A stretch of DNA of 64,000 nucleotides from DASRWI01 sp035654655 (GTDB taxonomy: Bacteria; Bacteroidota; Ignavibacteria; Ignavibacteriales; Ignavibacteriaceae), in assembly GCA_035654655.1 (NCBI GenBank), contig DASRWI010000015.1, positions 13,509 to 77,508 of the forward strand, written 5' to 3'. The notes beneath the pieces were generated by a model. That model did no database searches. It was not told the origin of the DNA and saw nothing but the letters and a program-made list of their open reading frames with translations. Below are positions 26,443-35,981 of this stretch, piece by piece (the stretch's first letter is position 1; every line of letters starts with the position of its first letter). The translations under genes were made by a program, and so were the position numbers.

Positions 26443-27672
26443 CTATTTTAGTAAAACCATTTTCTTAACTGAATGAAAATCACCAGCCTGCAATGAATAA
26501 TAATAAATCCCCGATGCCAACTTTGATGCATCAAAATCAACAGAGTAATACCCTCTCTCCTTTGGCTCATCGATAAGTTTAGTTATTTCATTACCAAGCA
26601 CATCAAATATTTTTATAACAACATTGAATGGTTTTTCAATTGCATACTTTATTGTACTAACCGGATTAAAAGGATTGGGATAGTTTTGCTCAAGAGAGTA
26701 ATTGATTTTAAATTCATTAATATCATTCGCATCAAGTGTAGGGTTATAATTTGCGAGCGTAAATTCTGTATATGTATAAACAGGTATTAAACTTTTATCT
26801 TTAGCTACAATTCTATAATATAACTTATAGCCCTGATTTAATAGATTTGTGTTTAACGCTAAATAATTTTCGAAAATAAAGTAATCTATTTTATTTAAGA
26901 AAAATTCTAGAGTATCTGTTTTGATTTCCCCTTTTTGATAAAAGTATTCCACTAAGCAGTTATCAACAAAATTAAACCATCTATAGGTGCTGTTAAGTCC
27001 ATGATCAATATTAGCCTTAAATTTGGCATTACTATTATAAAGCTGCTCATATGAATAATTTTTTATATTACATCTATTTGTATCAGTATAATAGGTATAG
27101 TTACCTGTTGAATCATAAATTATTGCTCTTAATAATTCGTAACTTGATGAACTTCCTCGTCCTCCAGGTCCTCTCCATAAATCAAAGTAAGAAGACAATC
27201 CATATTTATTTGCAAACCAATATCCTTCAGAATCCAAAGAATAAAACACGTGGATGGAAGTAGTTTGCATTGAATCTGAAATAACTTTTTTTATTTCTTT
27301 AAATACTTGTTGACTTTGATAATAACCTGTTGCAACATTAAAATAATCAAATGAACTATCCTCAGGTGTATTAAAATCCATTATTTGCTTTTCTTCACCA
27401 TTAAAATAGATTAATAGTTTGTTAGAATTATAATCATACCTAGTTGGTTGCGATTTCCAAAAAAAATAATACCTCTTTCCATTGATTATAGTATCCCTAT
27501 ATATTGACCTTTCAAATAAACTATATTCACTGGAATAACCACCATTATAATATTCATACATGTATTGCCATTTATTCCCTATTTCCAGTGGGACGATTAT
27601 TTTAGAAGAATCTTGTGCAGATAAATTGTTGAAAATAAAAACAATAAAAAATAAAAATATTATTTTTTTCAT
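26443..27672 (-). CDS. T9SS-exported protein, paralogue of the downstream gene
   Basis: 409 residues with a signal peptide (1-19, ...NLSAQ) and a C-terminal type IX sorting domain (LEQNYPNPFNP to SVKKMVLLK). The middle, with GNKWQYMYEYY, TRYDYNSNKLLIYF and AIIYDSTGNYTYY, is related to the second domain of the protein at 24368-26434. The middle domains have diverged a lot, but the sorting-domain DNA is nearly identical over about 240 bases. No known catalytic motif was found. Function unknown; secreted or surface-bound. Confidence 0.75.
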   Translation of the reverse strand: MKKIIFLFFIVFIFNNLSAQDSSKIIVPLEIGNKWQYMYEYYNGGYSSEYSLFERSIYRDTIINGKRYYFFWKSQPTRYDYNSNKLLIYFNGEEKQIMDFNTPEDSSFDYFNVATGYYQSQQVFKEIKKVISDSMQTTSIHVFYSLDSEGYWFANKYGLSSYFDLWRGPGGRGSSSSYELLRAIIYDSTGNYTYYTDTNRCNIKNYSYEQLYNSNAKFKANIDHGLNSTYRWFNFVDNCLVEYFYQKGEIKTDTLEFFLNKIDYFIFENYLALNTNLLNQGYKLYYRIVAKDKSLIPVYTYTEFTLANYNPTLDANDINEFKINYSLEQNYPNPFNPVSTIKYAIEKPFNVVIKIFDVLGNEITKLIDEPKERGYYSVDFDASKLASGIYYYSLQAGDFHSVKKMVLLK

Positions 27673-27825
27673 TTCTCTTCCTCGGGTTTGAACAGAGAGA
27701 TGCGACGTCCCTTGATGTTAGAAAAATCTTTTCTGAGAATAACCATAATTCTCATTCCCTTAATGAATAAATGTATTATAAAGTTAGTTTTTTTCTTCAA
27801 CTTAAACAAGCAACCATTTCTTTAA

Positions 27826-27862
27826 AATAAAAAAGACTCCTAAGGTCAAACCAAAGGAGTCT
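27826..27862 (-). terminator. rho-independent terminator after M1 peptidase
   Basis: AGACTCCT (27834-27841) pairs with AGGAGTCT (27855-27862); on the minus strand the stem is followed by TTTTTTATTTT. It lies 27 bases past the stop of the M1 gene at 27889. The 153 bases between this hairpin and the start of the T9SS gene at 27672 hold no gene, only an imperfect repeat-like segment. Confidence 0.85.
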
Positions 27863-27888
27863 CTAATTAGAGGTATGAAAAAGAACTT

Positions 27889-29751
27889 TTACTTGGCGCC
27901 TTTGAACTCAAAAATATTATTTGTTGGTACTGAATCAGGAACTTTGGGATTACCAACTTCAACTTTAACCACATTCCCATCAATTTCTTTTGTTACTTCA
28001 ACCATGTTTTTATTTTCCCAAATATTTAATGATTCATATACATCAATTGTTTTTCCATCTTCAAGAGTAAACTTTAAATAAATTGGTGTAGGCATTACAC
28101 CAGTTTTTTCTACAGTCACAATAGCTTTCTTTCCATTCATCTTAACATCTTTAATGCCCAAATCAGGATATCCTCTTTCAAAAAACCAGCTCTTCCAAAA
28201 CCAATTTAAATCTCTTTTTGCAACATCATTAAAAGTATAAAAGAAATCATACGGAGTTGGATGCTTTCCATTCCACCTTGCAATATATTCCTTCATCCCT
28301 TTTAAGAATAAATCTTTTCCAAGCAAATCAATCATCATTTCATAAGCGATAGCAGGTTTATAATAAATAAGCATACTTAATTCCGGCTCGTGTGAAAGCA
28401 CAGATGGTATCATCATCGGCATATCTTTTTCTCGTCCTGCAAACATACCAAAACCTTTTGCTGCTCTTATTCTATGGTCCATACCGGATAACTCAATCTG
28501 AGTATCATAAGGCAAGAAATATCCAAAGCCCTCATCCATCCAGCCATATTTTGTTTCATTGGTTCCGACATAAAAAGGAAAATACTGATGTGATATTTCG
28601 TGTGAAGTTACATAAACATTCCATACTTTTTCCTGGAGGTCACCATCATTAACAATCATCGGGAATTCCATTCCACCATCCCCCTGAAATGACGTTATTT
28701 GAGGATATGGATATGCAACTGCAGGCATTCTGTTTGATAAATCTAAAATTGTTTTCTTGGCATATTCTATGGTCTCAACAAGATTTTTATTATTTGGGTC
28801 AAAACAAGTGTTAACAAGAACTTTTCTATTTCCTTCAACAGTTGCCGCTACGCCATCCCACACATAATAGTTTGATAAACCAAAAGCAAAATCAATTACA
28901 TTATCCGCCTTATAATGAAATGTATTTCCTTTTAGATAATTTCCTTTTTGTAAATCCTCATTAGAAATTATCATCACCTTTTCTTCAGATGTTAATGCCT
29001 TCTTATATTTTTCATATACATTATCAGCTAAAACTTCTTTAGCATTTTCAAGCATTCCTGTTCCCCACACAACAAACTTGTCAGGAACAGTAATCTCAAC
29101 ATCATAATTTGAATAATCATTATAAAATTCATGCTCACCATCGTAAGGATATATGTCCCATCCATTTATATCATCATAAACTGCTGGACGTGGATACCAA
29201 TAACCTATGAATGAGACTAAAGAATCATATGTGCCTACTCTTATTCTTGTTCCAACTGGATTTATAAAACTCCATCTAACTTTTATTTCTGTTTTACTTT
29301 TTGGAGTAATAGGTTCAATGTTCATAAAATACAAATTTGTACCATCCAACCTTAACGCTGATGAAGTATCTTTTATCTCTTTTCCATTAAAAGATAAATA
29401 TTCAATCTTCATTCCATCAATAAAAGTTTCTTTTGTAATTTCAGAATTCCTGGGTGAGGTGCTTTTATACATATTCATATAAAGCTTCATCAAAAATCTT
29501 TTTAAAGTATCAGGACTGTTATTGTAGTAGGTTATAGTCTCTTCACCTTTAAGCAGTCTTGTTTCAGGATTAAATTCAGCTTTTATTTTATAGTCAGCAG
29601 AATTTTGCCAATAATTTTTACCAGGTTTTCCATCAAGAGACCTAGTATTTTTATTATATGAAGTTTTAAATTCTTTAGAAGTATAAAGCTCTTGAGCTAT
29701 AGATAAGTTGTAAACGGAGATTAAAAGAAGTACTGATAACAAGGTTTTCAT
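27889..29751 (-). CDS. M1 family metallopeptidase (secreted, no sorting domain)
   Basis: 620 residues with signal peptide 1-19 (YNLSIAQ). The M1 motifs are GGMEFP (359-364), zinc site HEISH (384-388) and the third zinc ligand Glu407 in WMDEGFG. It belongs to the Bacteroidota-type M1 group with GGMEFP rather than GGMEN, and ends without a type IX sorting domain (FEFKGAK), so it is likely periplasmic. It differs clearly from the M1 enzyme at 9987-11852. Single gene with its own terminator. Confidence 0.92.
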   Translation of the reverse strand: MKTLLSVLLLISVYNLSIAQELYTSKEFKTSYNKNTRSLDGKPGKNYWQNSADYKIKAEFNPETRLLKGEETITYYNNSPDTLKRFLMKLYMNMYKSTSPRNSEITKETFIDGMKIEYLSFNGKEIKDTSSALRLDGTNLYFMNIEPITPKSKTEIKVRWSFINPVGTRIRVGTYDSLVSFIGYWYPRPAVYDDINGWDIYPYDGEHEFYNDYSNYDVEITVPDKFVVWGTGMLENAKEVLADNVYEKYKKALTSEEKVMIISNEDLQKGNYLKGNTFHYKADNVIDFAFGLSNYYVWDGVAATVEGNRKVLVNTCFDPNNKNLVETIEYAKKTILDLSNRMPAVAYPYPQITSFQGDGGMEFPMIVNDGDLQEKVWNVYVTSHEISHQYFPFYVGTNETKYGWMDEGFGYFLPYDTQIELSGMDHRIRAAKGFGMFAGREKDMPMMIPSVLSHEPELSMLIYYKPAIAYEMMIDLLGKDLFLKGMKEYIARWNGKHPTPYDFFYTFNDVAKRDLNWFWKSWFFERGYPDLGIKDVKMNGKKAIVTVEKTGVMPTPIYLKFTLEDGKTIDVYESLNIWENKNMVEVTKEIDGNVVKVEVGNPKVPDSVPTNNIFEFKGAK

Positions 29752-29847
29752 TCACTGCTCCTGTCTGGATTTTAATAAATAAAATTAAATCAGGAGTTCT
29801 CAAAAGTAAAACCATTCATCATTTTAATAAGCAATTCATATAATTAA

Positions 29848-29877
29848 TAAAAAAAAGGCGGCTATTAAAGCCGCCTT
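29848..29877 (-). terminator. rho-independent terminator after lipoprotein gene
   Basis: AAGGCGGC (29855-29862) pairs with GCCGCCTT (29870-29877), followed on the minus strand by eight T. It ends the transcript of the gene at 29885-31702. Confidence 0.9.
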
Positions 29878-29884
29878 GTAATAA

Positions 29885-31702
29885 TTATTTATTTCTTTGC
29901 TTAGCTATGTAATCTTTATACTTCTGAATTCTTTTATCATTGGCAATTCTGGTTACACCAAATTTACCTTCTTTAATCTCAACAGTTATTCCGGTTTGTA
30001 ATATCTTAATCAATCCACCGCTAAAAGTACCCTGTATTAGTTCACCAATACCACCATACTGAGTAACTGCAATATTAAAAACCTGATTTTCATCTAAGAA
30101 ATACCAATTACTGTTTATCCAAACCCAAGCTAAAGTAATTGAATCAGCCTTGCCAACTTTGTTACCCTTAAATCCAAGTGCGATATACACTGAATCAGTT
30201 GTACTTGCTTCATCATATGCATAAATTATTGTTTCATCACTTGATGCATCATACCATCCAAATGCAAAATATTGGTTTTGAGGTGGAGCTAAAACAAATT
30301 TCTTATTATTAAAACCATCACCATTAATAATAAAACTGTTTTCGCCTGTTGCCATTTGGTCGCAAACCGTAACGTCCGCAGTAACACTTTCACCCCTAAC
30401 AGATGGTGTAGTAACTGTTGTAGTTCCGGTTTTACCTGAGAAGGTAATTCCTCTTACTTTTACAACTTTATTAACATCTGTTGGGATATTATATTTTCCA
30501 TTACCATCAGTATATCCAACTACGTATTTATCTTCCCACGATACAACTACTTGTCCATTTTCTACTGTTCCCTGGCAAGTTAATAATCCTGTAACATAAA
30601 CTGGACATTCAACGTGGATTGTTCCTATTTCAGCTATTTGTCCTTCTGTATAAGGACCAGCATTAATTGGAGGGGTCGTTACTCCAAAATATTTATTTGT
30701 TGCAGGCTGTACCTGGAATGCAACATTAGCCGGAACTCTTCTTTCAAATTTACCATCAGAACCTGTAGTGGTTGAAGTTTGACCAATGATAATTTTCAAT
30801 CCTGGAACTGGTTGATTTTTACAATCAACTACTAATCCTTTAATTGTTGCAGTACCTTGAGGTACATCGCAGTTCCAATCTGAGAAGTGGTTTACTGTTC
30901 CAACATATTTATCGCCTTGTTTTGTTGCAACACCTTCTTCAATCCAAATACCTTCTGTTTCACTATAATACCATAATGGTATAGTTGCAGGAGCTTCACC
31001 TTCTAATGTAGAAGGAATATCCATAGTGATAGTTGAAGTTTTTCCAGATTTTACTTGAAGCTTTGAACCGTCGGTTGAAGTTAAGTTAACTTTCATTATA
31101 CCGAATGATTGCAGAGTTGTAGAAGAATTATCATTTCTTCTTGCTGTTAAATCACCGCCTGGAATTACTTCAGAAAAATTCTCTGATGTTGGGTCAAGGT
31201 ACTTTACAGCCATTTTAACATTTCCGGTATAAGCACTTCCATCTTCCTTAACAACTGCATCGGAAGGTAATTGAACCTTTGAACCATTATTTAAAACTGC
31301 TTCACCACCGGTTGATGATGAAATATTTGCGGAAACATCTTCAGTCAATAGAACTATGTTAACAGAAATTTTATCTGCACCCGGAATTTCACTTCTTGAA
31401 CCTGTGAAGTAGCCGGTCTTTTTTGCATTAACGACAAATCTGTCTTTGTTAACTTGAATGGCAGTAAAATTAAAAACTCCATCACTGGTAGAAGTGGTTG
31501 TGTTATCACCTATTTTTACTTCTACATTATTTAATGGCTGACCGAATTCATCAGTAATAACACCGGAAACATTTGCTGTTACAGTGTTACCTCCATTGCC
31601 GCCCGGATCTGTAGGATTGTCATCTTTTTTACATCCATCAAAAAAGATAACCATTAGAACCGCAATAAATAAGGATGCGAAAATAATTGGAACTTTTTTC
31701 AT
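29885..31702 (-). CDS. lipoprotein with carboxypeptidase-like regulatory domains
   Basis: 605 residues with a lipoprotein signal, FFDGC then KKDDNPTDPGGNGG, a flexible linker. A first carboxypeptidase-regulatory-like beta-sandwich spans about 42-115 (VSGVITDEFGQPLNNVEVKI), a second about 285-370 (IKGLVVDCKNQPVPGLKIII), and a third near 375-440. Between the first two is a domain (about 125-280) with SKVQLPSDAV and IPLWYYSETEGIWIEEG that resembles the extracellular FAM171-like region; this is tentative. No catalytic motif; likely a cell-surface structural or binding protein. Single gene. Confidence 0.75.
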   Translation of the reverse strand: MKKVPIIFASLFIAVLMVIFFDGCKKDDNPTDPGGNGGNTVTANVSGVITDEFGQPLNNVEVKIGDNTTTSTSDGVFNFTAIQVNKDRFVVNAKKTGYFTGSRSEIPGADKISVNIVLLTEDVSANISSSTGGEAVLNNGSKVQLPSDAVVKEDGSAYTGNVKMAVKYLDPTSENFSEVIPGGDLTARRNDNSSTTLQSFGIMKVNLTSTDGSKLQVKSGKTSTITMDIPSTLEGEAPATIPLWYYSETEGIWIEEGVATKQGDKYVGTVNHFSDWNCDVPQGTATIKGLVVDCKNQPVPGLKIIIGQTSTTTGSDGKFERRVPANVAFQVQPATNKYFGVTTPPINAGPYTEGQIAEIGTIHVECPVYVTGLLTCQGTVENGQVVVSWEDKYVVGYTDGNGKYNIPTDVNKVVKVRGITFSGKTGTTTVTTPSVRGESVTADVTVCDQMATGENSFIINGDGFNNKKFVLAPPQNQYFAFGWYDASSDETIIYAYDEASTTDSVYIALGFKGNKVGKADSITLAWVWINSNWYFLDENQVFNIAVTQYGGIGELIQGTFSGGLIKILQTGITVEIKEGKFGVTRIANDKRIQKYKDYIAKQRNK

Positions 31703-31919
31703 TGTAGTACCTTTAGTTTATATATGAAATAATTTTCTGTTTCAATAGTTATAAGTAAGCTAATTTAATTTGGAGAACCCGATTTATGATAATTATTTTT
31801 TTTATCAAAATGTTTATAATTTCTAATAGAACTATGATACCAGCACCTATTTAAGAAAACATTCCCTTTATGGAATAAAACATAAGTAAAAATTTTTTAA
31901 TAATGAAGGATTATTTAAA

Positions 31920-31952
31920 ATAAAAAAGCCCGGGTGTATATTTATCCGGGCT
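31920..31952 (-). terminator. rho-independent terminator after the sigma factor gene
   Basis: AGCCCGG (31927-31933) pairs with CCGGGCT (31946-31952), followed on the minus strand by TTTTTTATTTT. It ends the transcript of the sigma factor gene at 31973. Confidence 0.9.
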
Positions 31953-31972
31953 GCAAAAATATTATGTATGTA

Positions 31973-32830
31973 TTATGATAAGTAAATTTTTAATTTTTTA
32001 CTTCTGTGGCCGTGTCTTAAGCTTCTTAAGGCTTTCTCTTTAATTTGACGAACTCTTTCGCGTGTCAAATTAAATCTGTCACCTATTTCTTCAAGTGTAG
32101 CAGATTGGCCTGTTTCCAAACCAAAATATAATTTTATAACTTCAGCTTCTCTTTCAGTTAATGTAGAAAGAACACTTTCTACTTCACTCTTTAAAGATTC
32201 TTTCATTAAACTTTGGTCAGGAGATGGTTGTTGCTCATCAGGAATAACATCCATAAGACTGTTCTTCTCATCATCGCCGCCAAATGGTGCATCCATTGAA
32301 ACGTGATGACCTGATATTTGTAAAGCAAATGCAACATCTTCGGGATTCATATCCAGCATTTCAGCAAGCTCTGCTGTCGTAGGCTTTCTTTCATATTCCT
32401 GTTCAAGGTCGCGGTATGCCTTACCTATTTTACTTAAACTTCCAATTCTGTTTAATGGTAATCTAACTATTCTTGATTGTTCAGAAATTGCTTGCATGAT
32501 TGATTGTCTTATCCACCATACAGCATATGAAATGAATTTAAAGCCTCTGGTCTCGTCAAATTTTTGAGCTGCTTTGATAAGTCCAAGGTTACCTTCATTG
32601 ATAAGGTCACCCAATGATAATCCCTGATTCTGGAACTGCTTAGCCACACTAACAACGAACCTTAAGTTTGCTTTCGTTAAAGATTCTAAAGCCAATCTGT
32701 CTCCCTTTTTAATCCTCTTTGCTAACTCGATTTCCTGGTCTGGAGTTAAGAGGTCAACTTTTCCTATTTCCTGTAAGTATTGGTCTAAAGATTTGCTTTC
32801 CCGATTAGTAAACTGCTTTGTTATTTTCAA
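31973..32830 (-). CDS. rpoD: RNA polymerase sigma factor RpoD/SigA type
   Basis: Primary sigma factor for promoter recognition, 285 residues. It has region 1.2 (SLDQYLQEIGKVDLLTPDQE), region 2 (NLRFVVSVAKQFQ; DLINEGNLGLIKAAQKFD; FISYAVWWIRQSIMQAI), region 3 and region 4 with the helix-turn-helix TLEEIGDRFNLTRERVRQIK. It lacks the long region 1.1 of E. coli RpoD, as is typical for Bacteroidota and Chlorobi sigma factors. The start is TTG at 32830, forced by an in-frame stop at 32855-32857 and supported by an AGGAG site 8 bases upstream. Single gene with its own terminator. Confidence 0.95.
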   Translation of the reverse strand: MKITKQFTNRESKSLDQYLQEIGKVDLLTPDQEIELAKRIKKGDRLALESLTKANLRFVVSVAKQFQNQGLSLGDLINEGNLGLIKAAQKFDETRGFKFISYAVWWIRQSIMQAISEQSRIVRLPLNRIGSLSKIGKAYRDLEQEYERKPTTAELAEMLDMNPEDVAFALQISGHHVSMDAPFGGDDEKNSLMDVIPDEQQPSPDQSLMKESLKSEVESVLSTLTEREAEVIKLYFGLETGQSATLEEIGDRFNLTRERVRQIKEKALRSLRHGHRSKKLKIYLS

Positions 32831-33007
32831 ATTATCAACTCCTAATATGTTGTTTCATTGGTTATAAACTTTAAATTAGCTATTTTGTTCAGTGCTTTAA
32901 TATTCTAAACTGTTAGACTAAATTAAAGTTAAAAGGGTTCCACATTACCACAAGTTTGCAAATATAAACTATTAGCCCTTCAAAAACAATCCTTTTTTTT
33001 ATAATTC

Positions 33008-34945
33008 TTAGAAGCCATTGTGTATGTCATACTTTTCTGTCGGGTTATGAATGTAACAATTGTCAGGCATTTTATCTTTATTTACCAGAAATATTTTATG
33101 GTTCTTACATTTATTTGATGCTAACTGACCACTTTCCAAACATAAATCAGCTTCTACAATTTGTTCAGGCTTTTCAAAATTAGGCTTAAAAGTTCTTGGC
33201 ACTTTGTTCATCATTTTACCCCAAATTGGTGCCGCAGCAGTACCTCCATATTGAAATCCCCCAGTTAATTTATATTTAGGATTGTCATAGCCAATCCAAA
33301 TTGCGGTTGATAATTTAGGAGTATACCCAACAAACCAGGTATCAGTTGAGTTTTGAGTAGTTCCTGTTTTACCTGCAGCAGGACCATTATAATATCTATT
33401 AATAGATTCTGCAGTACCCCCTGCTACAACTTTTTCAAGAGCATCGGTAACTAAATATGATGTTCCATCATCCAGTACCCTTGTTGTATCCATGTCCCTC
33501 TTATAAACTACAGTTCCCCACTTATCTTCAATTTTAGTTATTGCAAAAGGCTTAGCATATATTCCTCCGCTTGCAAAGACTCCATATGCAGCAGCCATTT
33601 CTATTGGTCTTACATCTGATGTACCCAATGCAATTGAGTAAACTGGACTCAACTTGCTATTTATACCCAATCTGTTAGCGAATGATATTACAGTATCAGG
33701 ATTACTAAAAGTTTTTATTGAATAAGCAGCGGCAAGGTTTACTGAATGCTGTACTGCATCTTCAAGCGGAATATATTTCCCTGTATATTCATTATCGGAA
33801 TTTTGTGGTCTCCATTCATATGCTGTACCTGCATTTAATACAAGAATAGAATCTAAAAGTGGTTCTGCAAGTGTATAACCTTTTTCAAGCATGCTTCCAT
33901 ATAAGAATGGTTTAAAGGAAGAGCCTGGTTGTCTTTGAATTTGAACTGTTCTATTTATTCCTACTGAGCTTGATGACTCATTTCCTCCAATCATCGCCCT
34001 GATATACCCGGTTCCCGGTTCGATAGAGATAAGCCCAATCTCAGCATCCTTTAATTTTCCTGAAGCATTATCCCATTGAGATTCAACAGCATCCTCAGCT
34101 GCTCTTTGAACTTCATAATCAAGAGTCGTATAAATTTTTAATTGATCCTTATTTATATTTATCCCCTTCTTGGATAAAATACTTTCGGCCTCTCTTCTTA
34201 CATACTCCTTAAAAAATCTTCCTACACCATCATTAACATTAAGACCTAAACTTTGTTTCTTCAGTCTATTGTATTCCTTTTCACTAAGCTTTCCAACTTC
34301 AACAAGATTATGCAAAACTTCATTTCTTCTATTCAATGCATTATCATAGTGTTTTATTGGATTAAATATGGTTGGATTTTGAAGTATACCAACTAACGTT
34401 GCACTTTCGAGTAAAGATAAATCCCGTGGAGGTTTATTAAAATACAGTTGAGATGCTGCCCAAATACCATAAGCACCATTTCCAAAATTTACAGTGTTCA
34501 AATACAATACCAGAATTTGATTCTTGGAAAATTTCTTTTCCAATTTTCTCGCAATATCAATCTCAGTTAATTTTCTGGTAATAGTTTGTTCGAAAGTTAA
34601 ATATAAATTTCGAGCAAGCTGCATTGTAAGAGTGCTTCCACCTTGAGTATTACCAGTAATAGTACTTAACAACCCTCTGACAATACCTTTGTAAGACACC
34701 CCATCGTGATTATAAAAATCCCTATCTTCAGTAGCAATCAAACACGAAGGCACATAGCCGCAAATATTTTTTAAATCTTTAATATCCACTCTATGCTTTG
34801 GACCAATATAACCAATCACCTTATAGTCCATTGAATAAACAACTGTAGAAAAATCAAGCTTAATAGGAGGTAAATCTTGCGAATAAATTATTTGAGGGAA
34901 AAGAATTAATAATAATATTGAAAAGTAAAAAAATCTTATGAACAT
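33008..34945 (-). CDS. class A penicillin-binding protein (PBP1A type)
   Basis: Bifunctional peptidoglycan synthase in the inner membrane, 645 residues. The glycosyltransferase domain has Glu73 in ATEDRDFYNHDG, GGSTLTMQLARNLYL and VLYLNTVNFG. The transpeptidase has the SxxK serine Ser342 in GSSFKPF, SVN (401-403) and KTGT (526-529). The N-terminus is one hydrophobic stretch (about 5-22) followed by SQD, so it could be read as a signal anchor or even a cleavable signal peptide. The short Cys-containing tail (LESGQLASNKC) is common in this group. Single gene. Confidence 0.95.
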   Translation of the reverse strand: MFIRFFYFSILLLILFPQIIYSQDLPPIKLDFSTVVYSMDYKVIGYIGPKHRVDIKDLKNICGYVPSCLIATEDRDFYNHDGVSYKGIVRGLLSTITGNTQGGSTLTMQLARNLYLTFEQTITRKLTEIDIARKLEKKFSKNQILVLYLNTVNFGNGAYGIWAASQLYFNKPPRDLSLLESATLVGILQNPTIFNPIKHYDNALNRRNEVLHNLVEVGKLSEKEYNRLKKQSLGLNVNDGVGRFFKEYVRREAESILSKKGININKDQLKIYTTLDYEVQRAAEDAVESQWDNASGKLKDAEIGLISIEPGTGYIRAMIGGNESSSSVGINRTVQIQRQPGSSFKPFLYGSMLEKGYTLAEPLLDSILVLNAGTAYEWRPQNSDNEYTGKYIPLEDAVQHSVNLAAAYSIKTFSNPDTVISFANRLGINSKLSPVYSIALGTSDVRPIEMAAAYGVFASGGIYAKPFAITKIEDKWGTVVYKRDMDTTRVLDDGTSYLVTDALEKVVAGGTAESINRYYNGPAAGKTGTTQNSTDTWFVGYTPKLSTAIWIGYDNPKYKLTGGFQYGGTAAAPIWGKMMNKVPRTFKPNFEKPEQIVEADLCLESGQLASNKCKNHKIFLVNKDKMPDNCYIHNPTEKYDIHNGF

Positions 34946-35036
34946 ATTAATAAATAATGATTAAAAATAATTCTTAAAATAAGTATGTATTCCAATAATA
35001 AAAAGGTTTAAAAATAGACTATCCGTTTTTTATTAT

Positions 35037-35166
35037 CCCACAACTTTAGCTGTGGGTATATTGCTCATCAAAAAGATACGATTTTAGTCGTCAGTTTCTT
35101 TACCTTAACCCATGACTTTAGTCATGGGAATTCATACGATTATAATCCCACAACTTTGGTTGTGGA
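35037..35166. repeat. cluster of REP-like palindromes
   Basis: Three palindromes with the same architecture: CCCACAACTTTAGCTGTGGG (35037-35056), CCCATGACTTTAGTCATGGG (35109-35128) and CCCACAACTTTGGTTGTGGA (35147-35166), plus a weaker ACGATTTTAGTCGT near 35078. Arms vary but pair internally, and the ACTTTAGT core is shared with the palindromes at 1591-1825. Compensating changes in the arms show that pairing, not sequence, is kept. No transposase is nearby. The gap 34946-35492 holds no gene; it contains these palindromes and the inverted repeats at 35204-35312. Confidence 0.7.
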
Positions 35167-35203
35167 TACATTTGAAATCTTAAAAGGAACTCGAGCTTGT
35201 TGA

Positions 35204-35312
35204 GGGTTCAACTATCATAGCCGTTGGTGAAGTTCCCGAATTAATTCGGAACGAAACCAATGAAATAGAATTAAAAAAAATTTTAACCTGAGCCGCGATA
35301 GGTTGAACTGAA
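35204..35312. repeat. nested inverted-repeat element
   Basis: An outer imperfect repeat (GGTTCAACTATCATAGCC near 35205, with the complement of GCCGCGATAGGTTGAACT near 35292-35309) encloses an inner hairpin: TTGGT-GAA-GTTCC and GGAAC-GAA-ACCAA flank the self-complementary CGAATTAATTCG. This would fold into a long two-stage stem. No ORF. It is related in style, not in sequence, to the element at 57616-57717. Confidence 0.5.
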
Positions 35313-35492
35313 AACATTTTTAACCTGTAATTTCTTTTAGTCTCCTGATTTTATATTATTTTCCACATCTTTCAAAATAACTTGTATCCCAGTGACTTGA
35401 GTTTAACTAAAACCATTTTGTGTGATATATTCCTTATACAATTTCTCAATAAAGTAGTATTAATTACCTGTAAATTAAAAATAGGTAAAATT

Positions 35493-35969
35493 ATGCATAA
35501 CGATAGATCCCATTTTAAAATGTTTCTCGTTGGTGGTGCAATCGGCAGTTTAGCTGCACTTTTAATGGCACCTAAAAAAGGAAGTGAAATGAGAGAAGAT
35601 ATAAAACACGACTTAAACGATATATTAAAAAAAGCTTCTGAAACCGGACAAAAATATTCAAAGCAGGCTGAAGTTTTTGCAGATGATTTAATTAAGAAGG
35701 CAGAAAATGTTTTTTCTGTTTCTCGAAAATTTGCTGAAGGTAAATATTCCGGAACTGTTGAAAGATTCGAATCAGAATATTCTAAATTGAGAAATGCATT
35801 TACTGCAGCTATAGATACTTACAAAAATTATGGTAAACATCAGCCTCCTACGGAAGTCTTAGTTCAGGAAATGTTTGAAGAGTATGATGATGAAACCATA
35901 CCAAAACAGGAAAGTTTTGGTAAAAGAGACTATACAAAAAGAGAGTATAAAAAGAATGGTGGCATCTAA
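35493..35969 (+). CDS. YtxH domain-containing protein
   Basis: 158 residues from ATG 35493 (MHNDRSHFKMFLVGGAIGS). The N-terminus has one short membrane segment (about 9-25, VGGAIGSLAALLMAP), then PKKGSEMREDIKHDL, the YtxH pattern, and a long helical region with LKKASETGQKYSKQAEVF. Such small membrane-anchored coiled-coil proteins are seen with general stress responses in Firmicutes; their biochemical role is unknown. It ends before a strong terminator shared with the convergent M16 gene. Confidence 0.8.
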   Translation: MHNDRSHFKMFLVGGAIGSLAALLMAPKKGSEMREDIKHDLNDILKKASETGQKYSKQAEVFADDLIKKAENVFSVSRKFAEGKYSGTVERFESEYSKLRNAFTAAIDTYKNYGKHQPPTEVLVQEMFEEYDDETIPKQESFGKRDYTKREYKKNGGI

Positions 35970-35981
35970 AAATTAAAAAAG

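Noticed and set aside
35037..35166. CRISPR-like regular spacing of palindromes
   Set aside because: The repeats differ in sequence and spacing (72 and 38 bases), and there is no cas gene; REP-like palindromes are a better explanation.
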